This document shows, piece by piece, positions 17,528 to 26,126 of a stretch of DNA of 64,000 nt; position 1 is the stretch's first letter, and each line of letters starts with the position of its first letter. This DNA comes from Pseudomonas putida W15Oct28. Lineage in GTDB: Bacteria; Pseudomonadota; Gammaproteobacteria; Pseudomonadales; Pseudomonadaceae. Location of the stretch: the NCBI RefSeq assembly GCF_000708715.2, contig NZ_JENB01000033.1:1-64000 (forward strand), given 5' to 3'. Below the pieces are notes generated by a model. The model made no database searches, was not told the DNA's origin, and worked only from the letters and a program-made list of their open reading frames with translations. Made by a program: the position numbers and the translations under genes.

Positions 17528-18415
17528 TTAAACCAGTACGCCGGACTGGCGCAAGGCAGTACGGACTTTTTCGTGGCAGCCTTCGCTCAGCCAGGTCAGT
17601 GGCAGGCGAATACCTTTGTGCATCAGGCCCATTTCAACGAGCGCGAACTTCACCGGGATCGGGTTGGCTTCGCAGAACAGGTCTTTGTGCAGCGGCATGA
17701 GTTTTTCGTTGATCGCGCGGGCCTTCTCGGCATTGCCCTCAAGGGCAGCCTCGCACAGATCGGCCATTTCGCGCGGGGCGACGTTGGCAGTAACGGAGAT
17801 GTTGCCCTTGCCGCCCATCAGGATCAGCTCGACGGCAGTCGGGTCATCGCCGGACAGGACGATGAAGTCCTTGCTGACGCCATCGAGGATGGCCTTGGCG
17901 CGGACCAGGTCGCCGGTGGCTTCCTTGATGCCGATGATGTTCGGCACGGTCGACAGGCGGATCACGGTCTCGGCCTGCATGTCGCAGGAGGTGCGGCCGG
18001 GTACGTTGTAGAGGATCTGCGCAATGTCGACGGCTTCGGCAATGTGCTTGAAGTGCTGGTACAGGCCTTCTTGCGTCGGCTTGTTGTAGTACGGCACGAC
18101 CAGCAGGCAGGCGTCGGCACCGGCGCTCTTGGCGTTCTGGGTCAGGTGCACGGCTTCGGCAGTGGAGTTGGCACCGGTGCCAGCGATGACCGGTACGCTG
18201 CGGCTGCTGCGCTTGACGCGCTCGACCACGTGCTTGATGACCAGGATGTGTTCTTCGACATCCAGCGTGGCGGACTCACCGGTGGTGCCGACAGCGACGA
18301 TCGCATGGGTGCCGTTTTCCAGGTGGAAGTCTACAAGTTTGTCGAGGCTGCCCCAGTCAACACGCCCTTGTGCATCCATGGGTGTGACCAATGCCACCAT
18401 ACTGCCCGCAATCAT
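17528..18415 (-). CDS. dapA: 4-hydroxy-tetrahydrodipicolinate synthase
   Basis: Cytosolic class I aldolase-fold enzyme of 295 residues that condenses pyruvate with aspartate semialdehyde, the first committed step to lysine and meso-diaminopimelate. Seen: MIAGSMVALVTPM at the start, the GTTGESATL motif (about residues 43-51), the catalytic Tyr in QILYNVPGRTSCD (about 127-139) and the Schiff-base Lys in GIKEATGD (Lys about 161). The ATG at 18413-18415 has AGGAG upstream; an in-frame extension to 18463 has no ribosome site. First gene of the dapA-bamC-MBL-purC run, divergent from gcvR. Confidence 0.98.
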   Translation of the reverse strand: MIAGSMVALVTPMDAQGRVDWGSLDKLVDFHLENGTHAIVAVGTTGESATLDVEEHILVIKHVVERVKRSSRSVPVIAGTGANSTAEAVHLTQNAKSAGADACLLVVPYYNKPTQEGLYQHFKHIAEAVDIAQILYNVPGRTSCDMQAETVIRLSTVPNIIGIKEATGDLVRAKAILDGVSKDFIVLSGDDPTAVELILMGGKGNISVTANVAPREMADLCEAALEGNAEKARAINEKLMPLHKDLFCEANPIPVKFALVEMGLMHKGIRLPLTWLSEGCHEKVRTALRQSGVLV

Positions 18416-18674
18416 GTAACTGCTCCTGCCGGAAAAAGAGAGCGGTAATGGTACTGGGGGCATCGACCTTGCACAAGCGAAGCAGGCGGGCGGAGCATTC
18501 CCCTCGGCGCCTTATTTCGCTACCCTTGACCCTTTGATCGGTGCAGCGCGGCCCGCCGGGCCGTCGACCTTGCTCCCCGCCAGCGTCCAAGACCTCGCAT
18601 GCGAGCCCCGGGCCCTGCCGACAGGAGGCTTTTGACCGTCCTGCACCGACCGCTCATCGCTTTAGGAATGCTGC

Positions 18675-19238
18675 ATGTCCACCCCCACCACTGTCCGCGA
18701 ACAATTCCTTGTCATCAGTGCCCTGGGACCGAATCCCATGGAACTGGCCAACGTCCTCAGCCGCGCTGCCGTCGAAAACCGCTGCGCGGTGGTCACCTCG
18801 CGCCTGAGCCGCCATGGCGAGACCAGCGCCCTGGTGCTGCAGGTGGGCGGCAGCTGGGACGCCCTGGCGCGCCTCGAATCCACCCTGCCGGGCCTGGGCA
18901 AGAAGCACGGCCTGACCCTGGACGTGGTGCGCAGCGCCGACCAGGAAGTGCGCCCGCAGGCCCTGCCCTACGTGGCTTATGTCAGCGCCGCCTACCGCCC
19001 GGACATCATCAACGAGCTGTGCCAGTTCTTCCTCGATCACCGCGTCGAGCTGGAAGCCATGACCTGCGACACCTACCTGGCGCCGCAGACTGGCAGCAGC
19101 ATGCTCAACGCCCAGTTCACCGTGGTCCTGCCGGCCGGCACCCAGATCAGCTGGCTGCGTGACCAGTTCCTGGACTTTGCCGACGCCCTGAACCTCGATG
19201 CGCTGATCGAGCCATGGCGTCCACAGAACCCAATGTAA
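18675..19238 (+). CDS. gcvR: GcvR-like ACT-domain regulator
   Basis: A 187-residue protein with two ACT domains (about 8-85 and 95-180). The opening REQFLVISALGPNPMELANV and the second-domain VSAAYRPDIINELCQFFLDH match the glycine cleavage regulatory protein family. In E. coli GcvR binds glycine and inhibits the activator GcvA; that role is carried over by homology only, and no gcv operon lies in this window. AGGA precedes the ATG at 18675. The peroxiredoxin gene follows 11 nt later, so they are probably co-transcribed, an arrangement seen in other pseudomonads (from memory). Confidence 0.85.
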   Translation: MSTPTTVREQFLVISALGPNPMELANVLSRAAVENRCAVVTSRLSRHGETSALVLQVGGSWDALARLESTLPGLGKKHGLTLDVVRSADQEVRPQALPYVAYVSAAYRPDIINELCQFFLDHRVELEAMTCDTYLAPQTGSSMLNAQFTVVLPAGTQISWLRDQFLDFADALNLDALIEPWRPQNPM

Positions 19239-19249
19239 GGAAACCGACC

Positions 19250-19723
19250 ATGGCTGTAGCACTCGACCAACCCGTTGCCGACTTCCAGGCCCAGGCCACC
19301 AGCGGGCAGACCGTCAGCCTGGCCGAGCTCAAGGGCCAGCAAGTGGTGGTGTACTTCTACCCGAAGGACAGCACGCCGGGCTGCACCACCCAAGGCCAGG
19401 GGTTCCGCGACCAGCATGACGCCTTTGCCGCAGCCAATACCGTGGTGTTCGGGGTATCGCGCGATGGCATCAAGTCGCACGAGAACTTCAAGGCCAAGCA
19501 AGGCTTCCCGTTCGAGCTGATCAGCGACAAGGACGAGGCCCTGTGCCAGCTGTTCGACGTGATCAAGCTGAAGAAGCTGTACGGCAAGGAATACATGGGC
19601 GTTGACCGCAGCACCTTCCTGATCGACAAGGACGGTGTGCTGCGCCAGGAATGGCGTGGGGTGAAGGTGCCCGGGCATGTGGATGCCGTGTTGGCGGCTG
19701 CCCAAGCCTTGAACAAGGCTTGA
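19250..19723 (+). CDS. bcp: Thioredoxin-dependent peroxiredoxin, BCP/PrxQ type
   Basis: A 157-residue peroxiredoxin that reduces peroxides in the cytosol. The peroxidatic Cys lies in YPKDSTPGCTTQGQGFRD (Cys about 46). The resolving Cys found 5 residues later in E. coli BCP is replaced (CTTQGQ instead of CT-x-x-x-C), so the protein is either 1-Cys or uses the distant Cys in ALCQLFDVI. The ATG at 19250 has AAGGAA 7 nt upstream; an upstream in-frame start at 19214 would overlap gcvR. Confidence 0.93.
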   Translation: MAVALDQPVADFQAQATSGQTVSLAELKGQQVVVYFYPKDSTPGCTTQGQGFRDQHDAFAAANTVVFGVSRDGIKSHENFKAKQGFPFELISDKDEALCQLFDVIKLKKLYGKEYMGVDRSTFLIDKDGVLRQEWRGVKVPGHVDAVLAAAQALNKA

Positions 19724-19729
19724 GATTGA

Positions 19730-19839
19730 TGGGGGCGCTTTGCGCCCCTATCGCGACACAAGGCCGCTCCCACAAGGTCTTGCGTCCGCCGGTCGATGTG
19801 GGAGCGGCCTTGTGTCGCGATGGGCTGCAAAGCAGCCCC
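19730..19839. repeat. Compound BIME, CGCGACACAAGGCCGCTCC type
   Basis: Inverted arms 19749-19774 and 19797-19823 carry TCGCGACACAAGGCCGCTCC. They are flanked by small hairpins GGGGCGCTTTGCGCCCC and GGGCTGCAAAGCAGCCC. It lies between convergent genes (bcp and the permease) and can terminate both. Confidence 0.85.
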
Positions 19840-19844
19840 AGAAA

Positions 19845-20915
19845 TTACAGCAGCGGCGAAACGCTAGGCTCCTGCCGCGGCCAGGCATCCAGCACGGCCT
19901 TGATCAGCGTCGCCAGCGGGATGGCGAAGAAGATCCCCCAGAACCCCCACAACCCGCCAAACAGCAATACCGCGCAAATGATCGCCACCGGGTGCAAGCT
20001 CACCGCCTCGGAGAACAGCAGCGGTACCAGCACGTTGCCATCCAGCGCCTGGATGATCGCGTACACCGTCATCAGGTAAATGAACTGGTCGCCCCAGCCC
20101 CACTGGAACAGCGCAATCAGCGTCACCGGTACCGTCACCACCACCGCGCCCACATACGGCACCACCACCGACAGCCCCACCAGCAGCGCCAACAGCGCGG
20201 CGTAGTTGAGCCCCAGGCTGATGAAGGCGATGTAGGTGGCAATGCCGCAGATCAGGATTTCGATGCCCTTGCCGCGAATGTAGTTGGCGATCTGCCGGTT
20301 CATCTCGCTGCCCACCCGGTTCAGCAAGGCGCGCTGGGTGGGCAGGTAGCCACTGACCCAACGGCCGATCAGTTCGCGGTCCTTGAGGAAGAAGAACACC
20401 AGAATCGGCACCAGCACCAGGTAGATCATGGCGTTGACCAGCAACGGCAGGCTCGACAGCGAAAAGGTCAACGCCCACTGGCCAAACTTGCCGATTTCCC
20501 CGCGCACCGACTCGATGGCGTGCAGTACCTGCTCGTCCGACACCAGGTGCGGGTAGCGCTCGGGCAGCAGCAACAGCAACGACTGCCACTTGCCGAGCAT
20601 GCCCGGCAGCTCGTTGAACAGGGTAATCAGCTGGTGCCACAGCAGCGGCACCAGCACCAGCATGAACACCGCCAGCGCGCCCATGAACAAGGCGAAGACC
20701 AGCATTACCGCCAGACGGGTCGGTACCCGCAGCCGCTCCAGGGCATTGACCAGCCCCTGCATCAGGAACGCCAGCACCATGCCCGCCAGCACCGGCGCGA
20801 GCATGCCGCCCAGGGTGAGCACCGCGGTAAAAGCCAGGAACAACAGGACCGCCAGCACCACCGCCTCCTCATCGGAAAAGTAGCGCTGCATCCAGTCGCG
20901 AAGCACTTTGAACAT
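19845..20915 (-). CDS. AI-2E/PerM-family permease
   Basis: A 356-residue inner-membrane protein with about eight helices. The N-terminal pair is VVLAVLLFLAFTAVLTLGG and a central amphipathic region lies between about 120 and 190. The family block GKGIEILICGIATYIAFISLGLN is followed by GLSVVVPYVGAVVVTVPVTL (about 250-270) and PLLFSEAVSLHPVAIICAVL, a clear signature of the AI-2E/PerM family. Family members have been proposed to export autoinducer-2 (TqsA) or act as Na+/H+ antiporters; most, like PerM, have no proven substrate. AAGGA precedes the ATG. It follows the TusA-like gene by 20 nt, in one transcript. Confidence 0.9.
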   Translation of the reverse strand: MFKVLRDWMQRYFSDEEAVVLAVLLFLAFTAVLTLGGMLAPVLAGMVLAFLMQGLVNALERLRVPTRLAVMLVFALFMGALAVFMLVLVPLLWHQLITLFNELPGMLGKWQSLLLLLPERYPHLVSDEQVLHAIESVRGEIGKFGQWALTFSLSSLPLLVNAMIYLVLVPILVFFFLKDRELIGRWVSGYLPTQRALLNRVGSEMNRQIANYIRGKGIEILICGIATYIAFISLGLNYAALLALLVGLSVVVPYVGAVVVTVPVTLIALFQWGWGDQFIYLMTVYAIIQALDGNVLVPLLFSEAVSLHPVAIICAVLLFGGLWGFWGIFFAIPLATLIKAVLDAWPRQEPSVSPLL

Positions 20916-20935
20916 TGACGATCCTTGGAAAAGAC

Positions 20936-21175
20936 TCAGGCCTTGCGCAGCCAGTAGGTATAGGTGCCGGCGTCAGCCGTTTCCTGCAGCAGGGTATGAC
21001 CGGCCAGCTTGGCGAAAGTGCGGAAGTCGCGCTGCGAACCGGCATCGGTGGCGATCACCTTCAGTACCGCGCCACTGGCCAGGCGATTGAGTTCCATCTT
21101 GGCCTTGAGCAGCGGCAAAGGGCAATTCAGCCCGCTGGCGTCCAGTTCGGCGTCGCAGGTCAGGGTGTCACTCAT
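20936..21175 (-). CDS. TusA-like sulfurtransferase
   Basis: A 79-residue protein of the TusA/SirA/YedF family. The conserved LDASGLNCPLPLLKAKMEL (about residues 8-27) contains the active Cys in the CPxP motif. It relays sulfur as a persulfide in tRNA thiolation or other sulfur transfers; with no tusBCD nearby its acceptor is unknown. The ATG at 21173-21175 has GGAGAG upstream; an in-frame start at 21196 has none. It is divergent from bepA and co-directional with the PerM-type permease, a linkage I recall as conserved in pseudomonads. Confidence 0.9.
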   Translation of the reverse strand: MSDTLTCDAELDASGLNCPLPLLKAKMELNRLASGAVLKVIATDAGSQRDFRTFAKLAGHTLLQETADAGTYTYWLRKA

Positions 21176-21297
21176 CGCGGGGCTCTCCAAAGGCATTGCC
21201 GGGTTGCTGCTTGACAGGGTCGGCTAGGATAGCGCCACTGGTCGCCAACGTGTGAGCCCGCTACAGTAGGTATCTTTGACCGACGCGAGCTTCATGC

Positions 21298-22734
21298 ATG
21301 AATCTACTGCGCCCTACCCTGCTGACGCTGGCCTGCCTGATGGCCCTTCCCGGCCATGCTGACGACCTGCCATCACTGGGTGACGCCAGCTCTGCGATCG
21401 TCTCGCCGCAGCAGGAGCACCAACTTGGCCGTGCCTGGCTGAGCCTGCTGCGTGGCCAGGTCAACCAGTTGAACGACCCGCAGCTCAAGGACTACGTCGA
21501 GACTACCGTGTACCGCCTGGCCGAAACCAGCCAGCTGCAGGACCGGCGCCTGGAATTCATCCTGATCGACAGCCGTGAACTCAACGCCTTCGCGGCCCCC
21601 GGCGGCATCGTCGGGGTCAACGGCGGCCTGTTCCTCAATGCCCGCACGGAAGGCGAGTATGCCTCGGTGCTGGCGCACGAACTGGCGCACTTGTCGCAAC
21701 GCCACTTCGCCCGCGGTGTCGAAGCCCAGCAACGCATGCAGCTGCCGATGATGGCGGCTTTACTCGCGGGTATCGTGCTGGCTGCCGGTGGCGCTGGCGA
21801 TGCGGGTATCGGCATGATTGCCGGCACCCAGGCCGCGGCAATCCAGGAACAACGGCGCTTCTCGCGGCAGAACGAACAGGAAGCCGACCGCATCGGTATC
21901 CAGAACCTGGAAAAGGCCGGTTACGACCCGCGCAACATGCCCACCATGTTCGAACGCCTGGCGCAGCAGTACCGCTACGGCGCCAAGCCGCCGGAATTTC
22001 TGCTGACTCACCCGGTGACCGAATCGCGTATCGCCGACACCCGCAACCGTGCCGAACAGGCGCCCAAGGGCGGTGTCGAGGACAGCCAGCGCTATCAGCT
22101 GATTCGCGCGCGCGTGGCCCTTACCTACGAAGAAACGCCAGGCCTGGCAGCCAAGCGCTTCCGCTCCCAGCTCGACGAAGACCCGAAACTTGACGCTGCA
22201 CGCTATGGCCTGGCGCTGGCGCAGATCAAGGGCGGCCAGTTGAACGAAGCGCGCGAAAACCTGAAGCCGTTGCTGACCAAGGCCCCCAACGACATCACCT
22301 ACAACCTGGCGCAGATAGACCTGGACATCACCAACAACCGCCTGGCCGACGCGCAGCAGCGGGCCGAGCGGATGCAGGGGCTGTACCCGGGCAACTACCC
22401 GCTGAAACAGGTGCGTGCCGACTTGCTGGTGAAGCAGAACAAGCCGGCCGAGGCGGAGAAGATTTTGAACGAGCTGATCAAGAGCCGGCCGGATGACCCG
22501 GACGTGTGGTACGACATGGCTGAAGTGCGGGGCTTGTCGGGCAATACCATCGGCTTGCACCGGGCGCGGGCCGAGTACTTCACCCTGGTGGGGGACTTTG
22601 ACCAGGCGATCCAGCAGCTGGACTACGCCAAGCGCCGGGCGGGCGGCAACTTCCCGCTGGCGTCGCAGATCGACCAGCGCCAGCGGGAGATCCTGGAGCA
22701 GCAGCGTATGGTTCGGGAGATGATGGGGCGCTGA
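21298..22734 (+). CDS. bepA: Periplasmic M48 metalloprotease / chaperone BepA
   Basis: A 478-residue exported protein. Signal peptide ends about residue 21 (LPGHADD). The M48 protease domain has the zinc motif HELAH (about residues 125-129) and a third ligand in NEQEADRIGIQ (about 193). C-terminal TPR repeats cover about 260-460 (RYGLALAQIKGGQLNEAREN, DPDVWYDMAEVRGLSGN). In E. coli BepA (YfgC) degrades stalled LptD and other outer-membrane proteins at the BAM complex. The gene is divergent from the TusA-like gene. Confidence 0.93.
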   Translation: MNLLRPTLLTLACLMALPGHADDLPSLGDASSAIVSPQQEHQLGRAWLSLLRGQVNQLNDPQLKDYVETTVYRLAETSQLQDRRLEFILIDSRELNAFAAPGGIVGVNGGLFLNARTEGEYASVLAHELAHLSQRHFARGVEAQQRMQLPMMAALLAGIVLAAGGAGDAGIGMIAGTQAAAIQEQRRFSRQNEQEADRIGIQNLEKAGYDPRNMPTMFERLAQQYRYGAKPPEFLLTHPVTESRIADTRNRAEQAPKGGVEDSQRYQLIRARVALTYEETPGLAAKRFRSQLDEDPKLDAARYGLALAQIKGGQLNEARENLKPLLTKAPNDITYNLAQIDLDITNNRLADAQQRAERMQGLYPGNYPLKQVRADLLVKQNKPAEAEKILNELIKSRPDDPDVWYDMAEVRGLSGNTIGLHRARAEYFTLVGDFDQAIQQLDYAKRRAGGNFPLASQIDQRQREILEQQRMVREMMGR

Positions 22735-22737
22735 GGG

Positions 22738-22826
22738 CCCTTTCGCGGGCACGCCCGCTCCCACAGGTTCTCCACCGTCGTTGAAAGCGGTGCTGTCCCT
22801 GTGGGAGCGGGCGTGCCCGCGAAGAA
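22738..22826. repeat. BIME (paired REP palindromes)
   Basis: Inverted REP units (CGCGGGCACGCCCGCTCCCA and its complement) lie immediately after the bepA stop, between convergent bepA and nadA. Confidence 0.9.
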
Positions 22827-22843
22827 TACGACGCGGTCTGGCG

Positions 22844-23902
22844 TCAGGCGTTACCGGACAGCTTCAGGCGCGCCGCCTGGGTGAAGTCCAGCATGCGGTT
22901 CAGCGGTTTGATCGCCTTGGGCACCAGCGCCGGGTCAACGAAAATCTCATCGCCCCCTTTGCGCAGGCAATCCAGCACCCGCTCCAGGGTGTTCATCGCC
23001 ATCCACGGGCAGTGCGCACAGCTGCGGCATGCCGCGCCGTTGCCGGCGGTGGGGGCTTCGACGAATTCCTTGTCCGGGCACAGCTGCTGCATCTTGTAGA
23101 AGATGCCGCGGTCGGTGGCGACGATGAAGGTCTTGTTCGGCAAGGTCTGCGCCGCCTTGATCAGCTGGCTGGTGGAGCCCACCGCGTCGGCCAGTTCGAT
23201 CACCGCTTCCGGCGACTCGGGGTGCACCAGGATCGCTGCGTCCGGGTACAGCGCCTTCATGTCGGCCAGCTGGCGCGACTTGAACTCTTCGTGAACGATG
23301 CAGGCACCGTCCCACAGCAGCATGTCGGCACCGGTTTGCTTCTGGATGTAACGACCCAGGTGCTGGTCCGGGCCCCAGATGATGGTTTCGCCGTTGTCCA
23401 TCAGGCTTTCGACGATTTCCAGCGCGCAGCTTGAAGTCACCACCCAGTCGGCACGGGCCTTCACGGCAGCGGAAGTGTTGGCGTACACCACCACGGTGCG
23501 CTCAGGGTGCTGGTCGCAGAAGGCGGAGAAATCTTCCACCGGGCAGCCCAGGTCGAGCGAGCAGGTGGCCTCCAGGGTCGGCATCAGCACGCGCTTTTCC
23601 GGGGTGAGAATTTTCGCGGTCTCGCCCATGAAGCGCACACCGGCCACGATCACCGTTTCAGCCGGGTGATTCTTGCCGAAGCGGGCCATTTCCAGCGAGT
23701 CGGACACGCAGCCGCCGGTTTCTTCAGCCAGGGCCTGGATGACCGGGTCGCAGTAATAGTGGGCAACCAGCACGGCATTCTGAGCCTTGAGCTCTGCAGC
23801 GATGGCCGCACGGTATTCGGCCTCCTGCTCGGCTGTCAGCGGGTTGGGCTGCTTGGCGTCGAGGTGAGCCTGAACCAACAGGCGTTCGGAAATCTGGGTC
23901 AT
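22844..23902 (-). CDS. nadA: Quinolinate synthase A
   Basis: A 352-residue [4Fe-4S] enzyme that condenses iminoaspartate and dihydroxyacetone phosphate to quinolinate in NAD synthesis. Seen: NAVLVAHYYCDPVIQALAEE (about 40-59), VRFMGETAKILTPEK, the conserved Cys near LEATCSLDLGCP, the HPES block (VHPESPEAVIELAD, about 227) and CRSCAHCPWMAMNTLERV (about 293-310) bearing the third cluster ligand. It is monocistronic; nadB and nadC are not in the window. Confidence 0.97.
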   Translation of the reverse strand: MTQISERLLVQAHLDAKQPNPLTAEQEAEYRAAIAAELKAQNAVLVAHYYCDPVIQALAEETGGCVSDSLEMARFGKNHPAETVIVAGVRFMGETAKILTPEKRVLMPTLEATCSLDLGCPVEDFSAFCDQHPERTVVVYANTSAAVKARADWVVTSSCALEIVESLMDNGETIIWGPDQHLGRYIQKQTGADMLLWDGACIVHEEFKSRQLADMKALYPDAAILVHPESPEAVIELADAVGSTSQLIKAAQTLPNKTFIVATDRGIFYKMQQLCPDKEFVEAPTAGNGAACRSCAHCPWMAMNTLERVLDCLRKGGDEIFVDPALVPKAIKPLNRMLDFTQAARLKLSGNA

Positions 23903-24087
23903 GATCGCTGGACCTGCAGGCGCGTGTGCGCGTCAAATCGAGTGTATCACCCGGCCCTGGCAGATCGGCTAAGGGTGCCGGACGGCACGCAGGCCGCCAC
24001 GACCCTCTGCGGGCGCGGATTATTATCGGAGGCCGAAGGCTACAGACAATCCAGCGATTACTAAAGTGGTTTTTGTGTTGCCTGCAC

Positions 24088-24120
24088 CGGCCTCTTCGCG
24101 GGCACGCCCGCTCCCACAGG
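24088..24120. repeat. Single REP element
   Basis: One complete unit, CGGCCTCTTCGCGGGCACGC...CTCCCACAGG, without an inverted partner. It lies between nadA and the DUF945 gene. Confidence 0.85.
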
Positions 24121-24164
24121 TACTGCGCTGCCCTCAGGGGCAAGGCCGGCACAGGTTCAATCAA

Positions 24165-25673
24165 TCACCCCTGCGGCGACAGGGCTGCCAGGTGCGCAGC
24201 GATGAGCATGGCGAACTCTTCCACGGTCATTTTCTTGCCGTTGAAATCAACCATGCCATCGGCATAGTGCAGGCTGCTGACCACATCATTACCTTCGACG
24301 GTGGCCAAGCCACTCTGCAGCGCCATCATGCCGACCATCTCCCCCGCCTGGCTCGACTGCATGGCAATCGCCTGGGCGTCGGTCTGGCCATCCAGCAGCG
24401 CCTGCAAGGTCGCCAGGTCACCCATCATGGGCTTGGACAGCGACAGCTTGCTCTTCACCTCGGAGATCAGCTGCTTGCTCAACTGGTCCGGCGGCAAATC
24501 GAAGCTGGCCGGGGCGGCGAAGTCCATCGACAGGTTGAAACGGCTCTCGCCATTGGCGGTCTTGAACGACAGGTTTTCTATCGCCACCTTGGGCTTGGCG
24601 GCCAGCAGTTGCCGCAGGTCACCCTGGAACCGGGCCTTCTCTGCGTCGTCCATCTGGATCTGCGGTACAGGCTGGCCGGCTGCAGCGGCCGCCTCGAACT
24701 CCGGCAGGTGCGACTGGTACCACTTCGACAACGCCTGCAATGCCGGTGCGTTGACCGAATTGACACTGACCAGCATGTGCGCCTTGCCCACCGCACGGCC
24801 ATCCCAGGTGATGTCGCCGACCTTGTACTCCACGCGACCGCCCACGTTATCCGGGCCATCCAGGGTTTGCAGAGCATTCTGCTCCAGGCCGTTGATCAGC
24901 AGCACCTGCTGTTTCGGCCCCAGGGTGACCTTGGTTTCGGCCAGCGCCAGGTCGACGTTGCCCACATAGATGGCGTCGTGCGCGGTGGCCTGAAGGTTGC
25001 CGCCAACCTTGAGGCCTTTGAGTTCGAACGTGGCAGGCGGCTGGTCATCGCGCACAAGCTTCATCACGAAACGGTCGGCCTGGCCGTGGAACTTCGAAGC
25101 CTTGCCTTCCTTGTCGCCACTGACCTCCAACTGCATGCCTGAGAAGTCGAGGCTGTTGCCGTCAGCCTCGTCGAGCTTGACCGGCGCCAGCCGGACCTGG
25201 CTGACCACACTGCCTCCGTAACCCAAGGCGGTCTGTGCGCTGACCGGGGCCTGCTCGCCTGCGGCAGCGAACCACGCTGCGGTGGCATCGTCCTTCTGCA
25301 GGGTGCTGTTGCTGACCGCCATCACCGGCATCAGCTTCAACGCCTTGACCCGCGACCAGGGAAACGGGCCGTGCTCGATCTGGTCGGTCACGCCCACATC
25401 GAAACTCACCACCTCGCCCTCACCCACGTTGATGTCGCGGGCCTTGAGCCGATACTGGGCGGTACTGCTGAAGAAATGCTGCTCCAGCGACACGCGCTCG
25501 ATGCTCATGCTGCCGCCGGTGGTCACCAGGGCCTTCTTGAGTTCGGCATTGCTGCGGGCAACGGCGTTGTCCAGCTCGGCAGGCAGCTGCTTGCCGGTGT
25601 ACCAGGCACCAGCGGTGGTTGCGACGGCAATGGCGATCGCCAGGCCGGAAAGGATGCCAACTGATTTCTTCAT
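24165..25673 (-). CDS. YdgA-like DUF945 family protein
   Basis: A 502-residue protein with an N-terminal membrane anchor (MKKSVGILSGLAIAIAVATT, then AGAWYTGKQL). A large periplasmic part is made of repeated beta strands, with TPR-like helices near the C-terminus (DLATLQALLDGQTDAQAIAM). The opening with W-Y-TGKQLPAELDNAV and the length fit DUF945/YdgA. The family is poorly understood; E. coli YdgA has been linked to cell-envelope and autotransporter-like functions without a firm role. The ATG at 25671-25673 is chosen because the signal-anchor begins there; the frame is open further upstream but with no membrane-compatible sequence. Monocistronic. Confidence 0.85.
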   Translation of the reverse strand: MKKSVGILSGLAIAIAVATTAGAWYTGKQLPAELDNAVARSNAELKKALVTTGGSMSIERVSLEQHFFSSTAQYRLKARDINVGEGEVVSFDVGVTDQIEHGPFPWSRVKALKLMPVMAVSNSTLQKDDATAAWFAAAGEQAPVSAQTALGYGGSVVSQVRLAPVKLDEADGNSLDFSGMQLEVSGDKEGKASKFHGQADRFVMKLVRDDQPPATFELKGLKVGGNLQATAHDAIYVGNVDLALAETKVTLGPKQQVLLINGLEQNALQTLDGPDNVGGRVEYKVGDITWDGRAVGKAHMLVSVNSVNAPALQALSKWYQSHLPEFEAAAAAGQPVPQIQMDDAEKARFQGDLRQLLAAKPKVAIENLSFKTANGESRFNLSMDFAAPASFDLPPDQLSKQLISEVKSKLSLSKPMMGDLATLQALLDGQTDAQAIAMQSSQAGEMVGMMALQSGLATVEGNDVVSSLHYADGMVDFNGKKMTVEEFAMLIAAHLAALSPQG

Positions 25674-26033
25674 GAATAGAACCGATTGTCCGTAAGGGCT
25701 TCTTGGGCGACAAAGGCCACGCAGGAGGCGAAGAGTACCACTGCGACAGAACACGATGGCCGCTTCGAAAAGAGAAAACACATTTTTCAGAGGCGTCTGA
25801 AACCCTTCAAGGGCAGGCACCATTCGTTAATTTTTACGAACATTCAAATTGATCAAAACCGCAAAAAACCGCGCAAAAACCGAACAAAAGCCCCTATAAA
25901 CCGATAAATATTTCAATTTCGTAACATCTTGTCATGTTTAACTTGACACTAACCTACCCATCGTTTTTTATTTTCACCACTTAGCGCGTCTCCCCCCGCG
26001 CCTTCCGCCGCTCCTACAAAAAAGGTGAACAAC
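25674..26033. other. AT-rich divergent intergenic region
   Basis: About 360 bp between the divergent DUF945 gene and the permease leader. It is notably AT-rich from 25850 to 25980. It carries the promoter listed at 25943-25971; no gene or stable hairpin is evident. Confidence 0.6.
25943..25971 (+). promoter_or_regulatory. Sigma70-type promoter of the permease operon
   Basis: TTGACA (25943-25948), a 17-nt spacer and TTTTAT (25966-25971) in an AT-rich setting, about 60 nt before the leader ORF. Confidence 0.5.
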
Positions 26034-26126
26034 ATGGAGCCCACCCGCTCGCCCTTGCCGCATGCGCAATACACCGTGCCCGCCGTTTACGCCCAGCACC
26101 AGGAGCCATGCCAGCATGCAGCCTGA
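26034..26126 (+). CDS. Possible 30-residue leader peptide overlapping the permease start
   Basis: An ATG at 26034 preceded by AAAGGTG (a good ribosome site) opens a 30-codon frame beginning MEPTRSPLPHAQYTVPAVYA and ending CQHAA, with its TGA at 26124-26126, 8 nt past the ATG of the permease (26116) in another frame. Translation of this ORF would therefore bring ribosomes onto the permease start, or block it. Whether it is translated is unknown; the permease also has its own AGGAG. No conservation data are available. Confidence 0.35.
   Translation: MEPTRSPLPHAQYTVPAVYAQHQEPCQHAA

Noticed and set aside
16202..18448. A 748-codon open frame on the plus strand
   Set aside because: It covers the MBL hydrolase, bamC and dapA on the opposite strand, all well supported.
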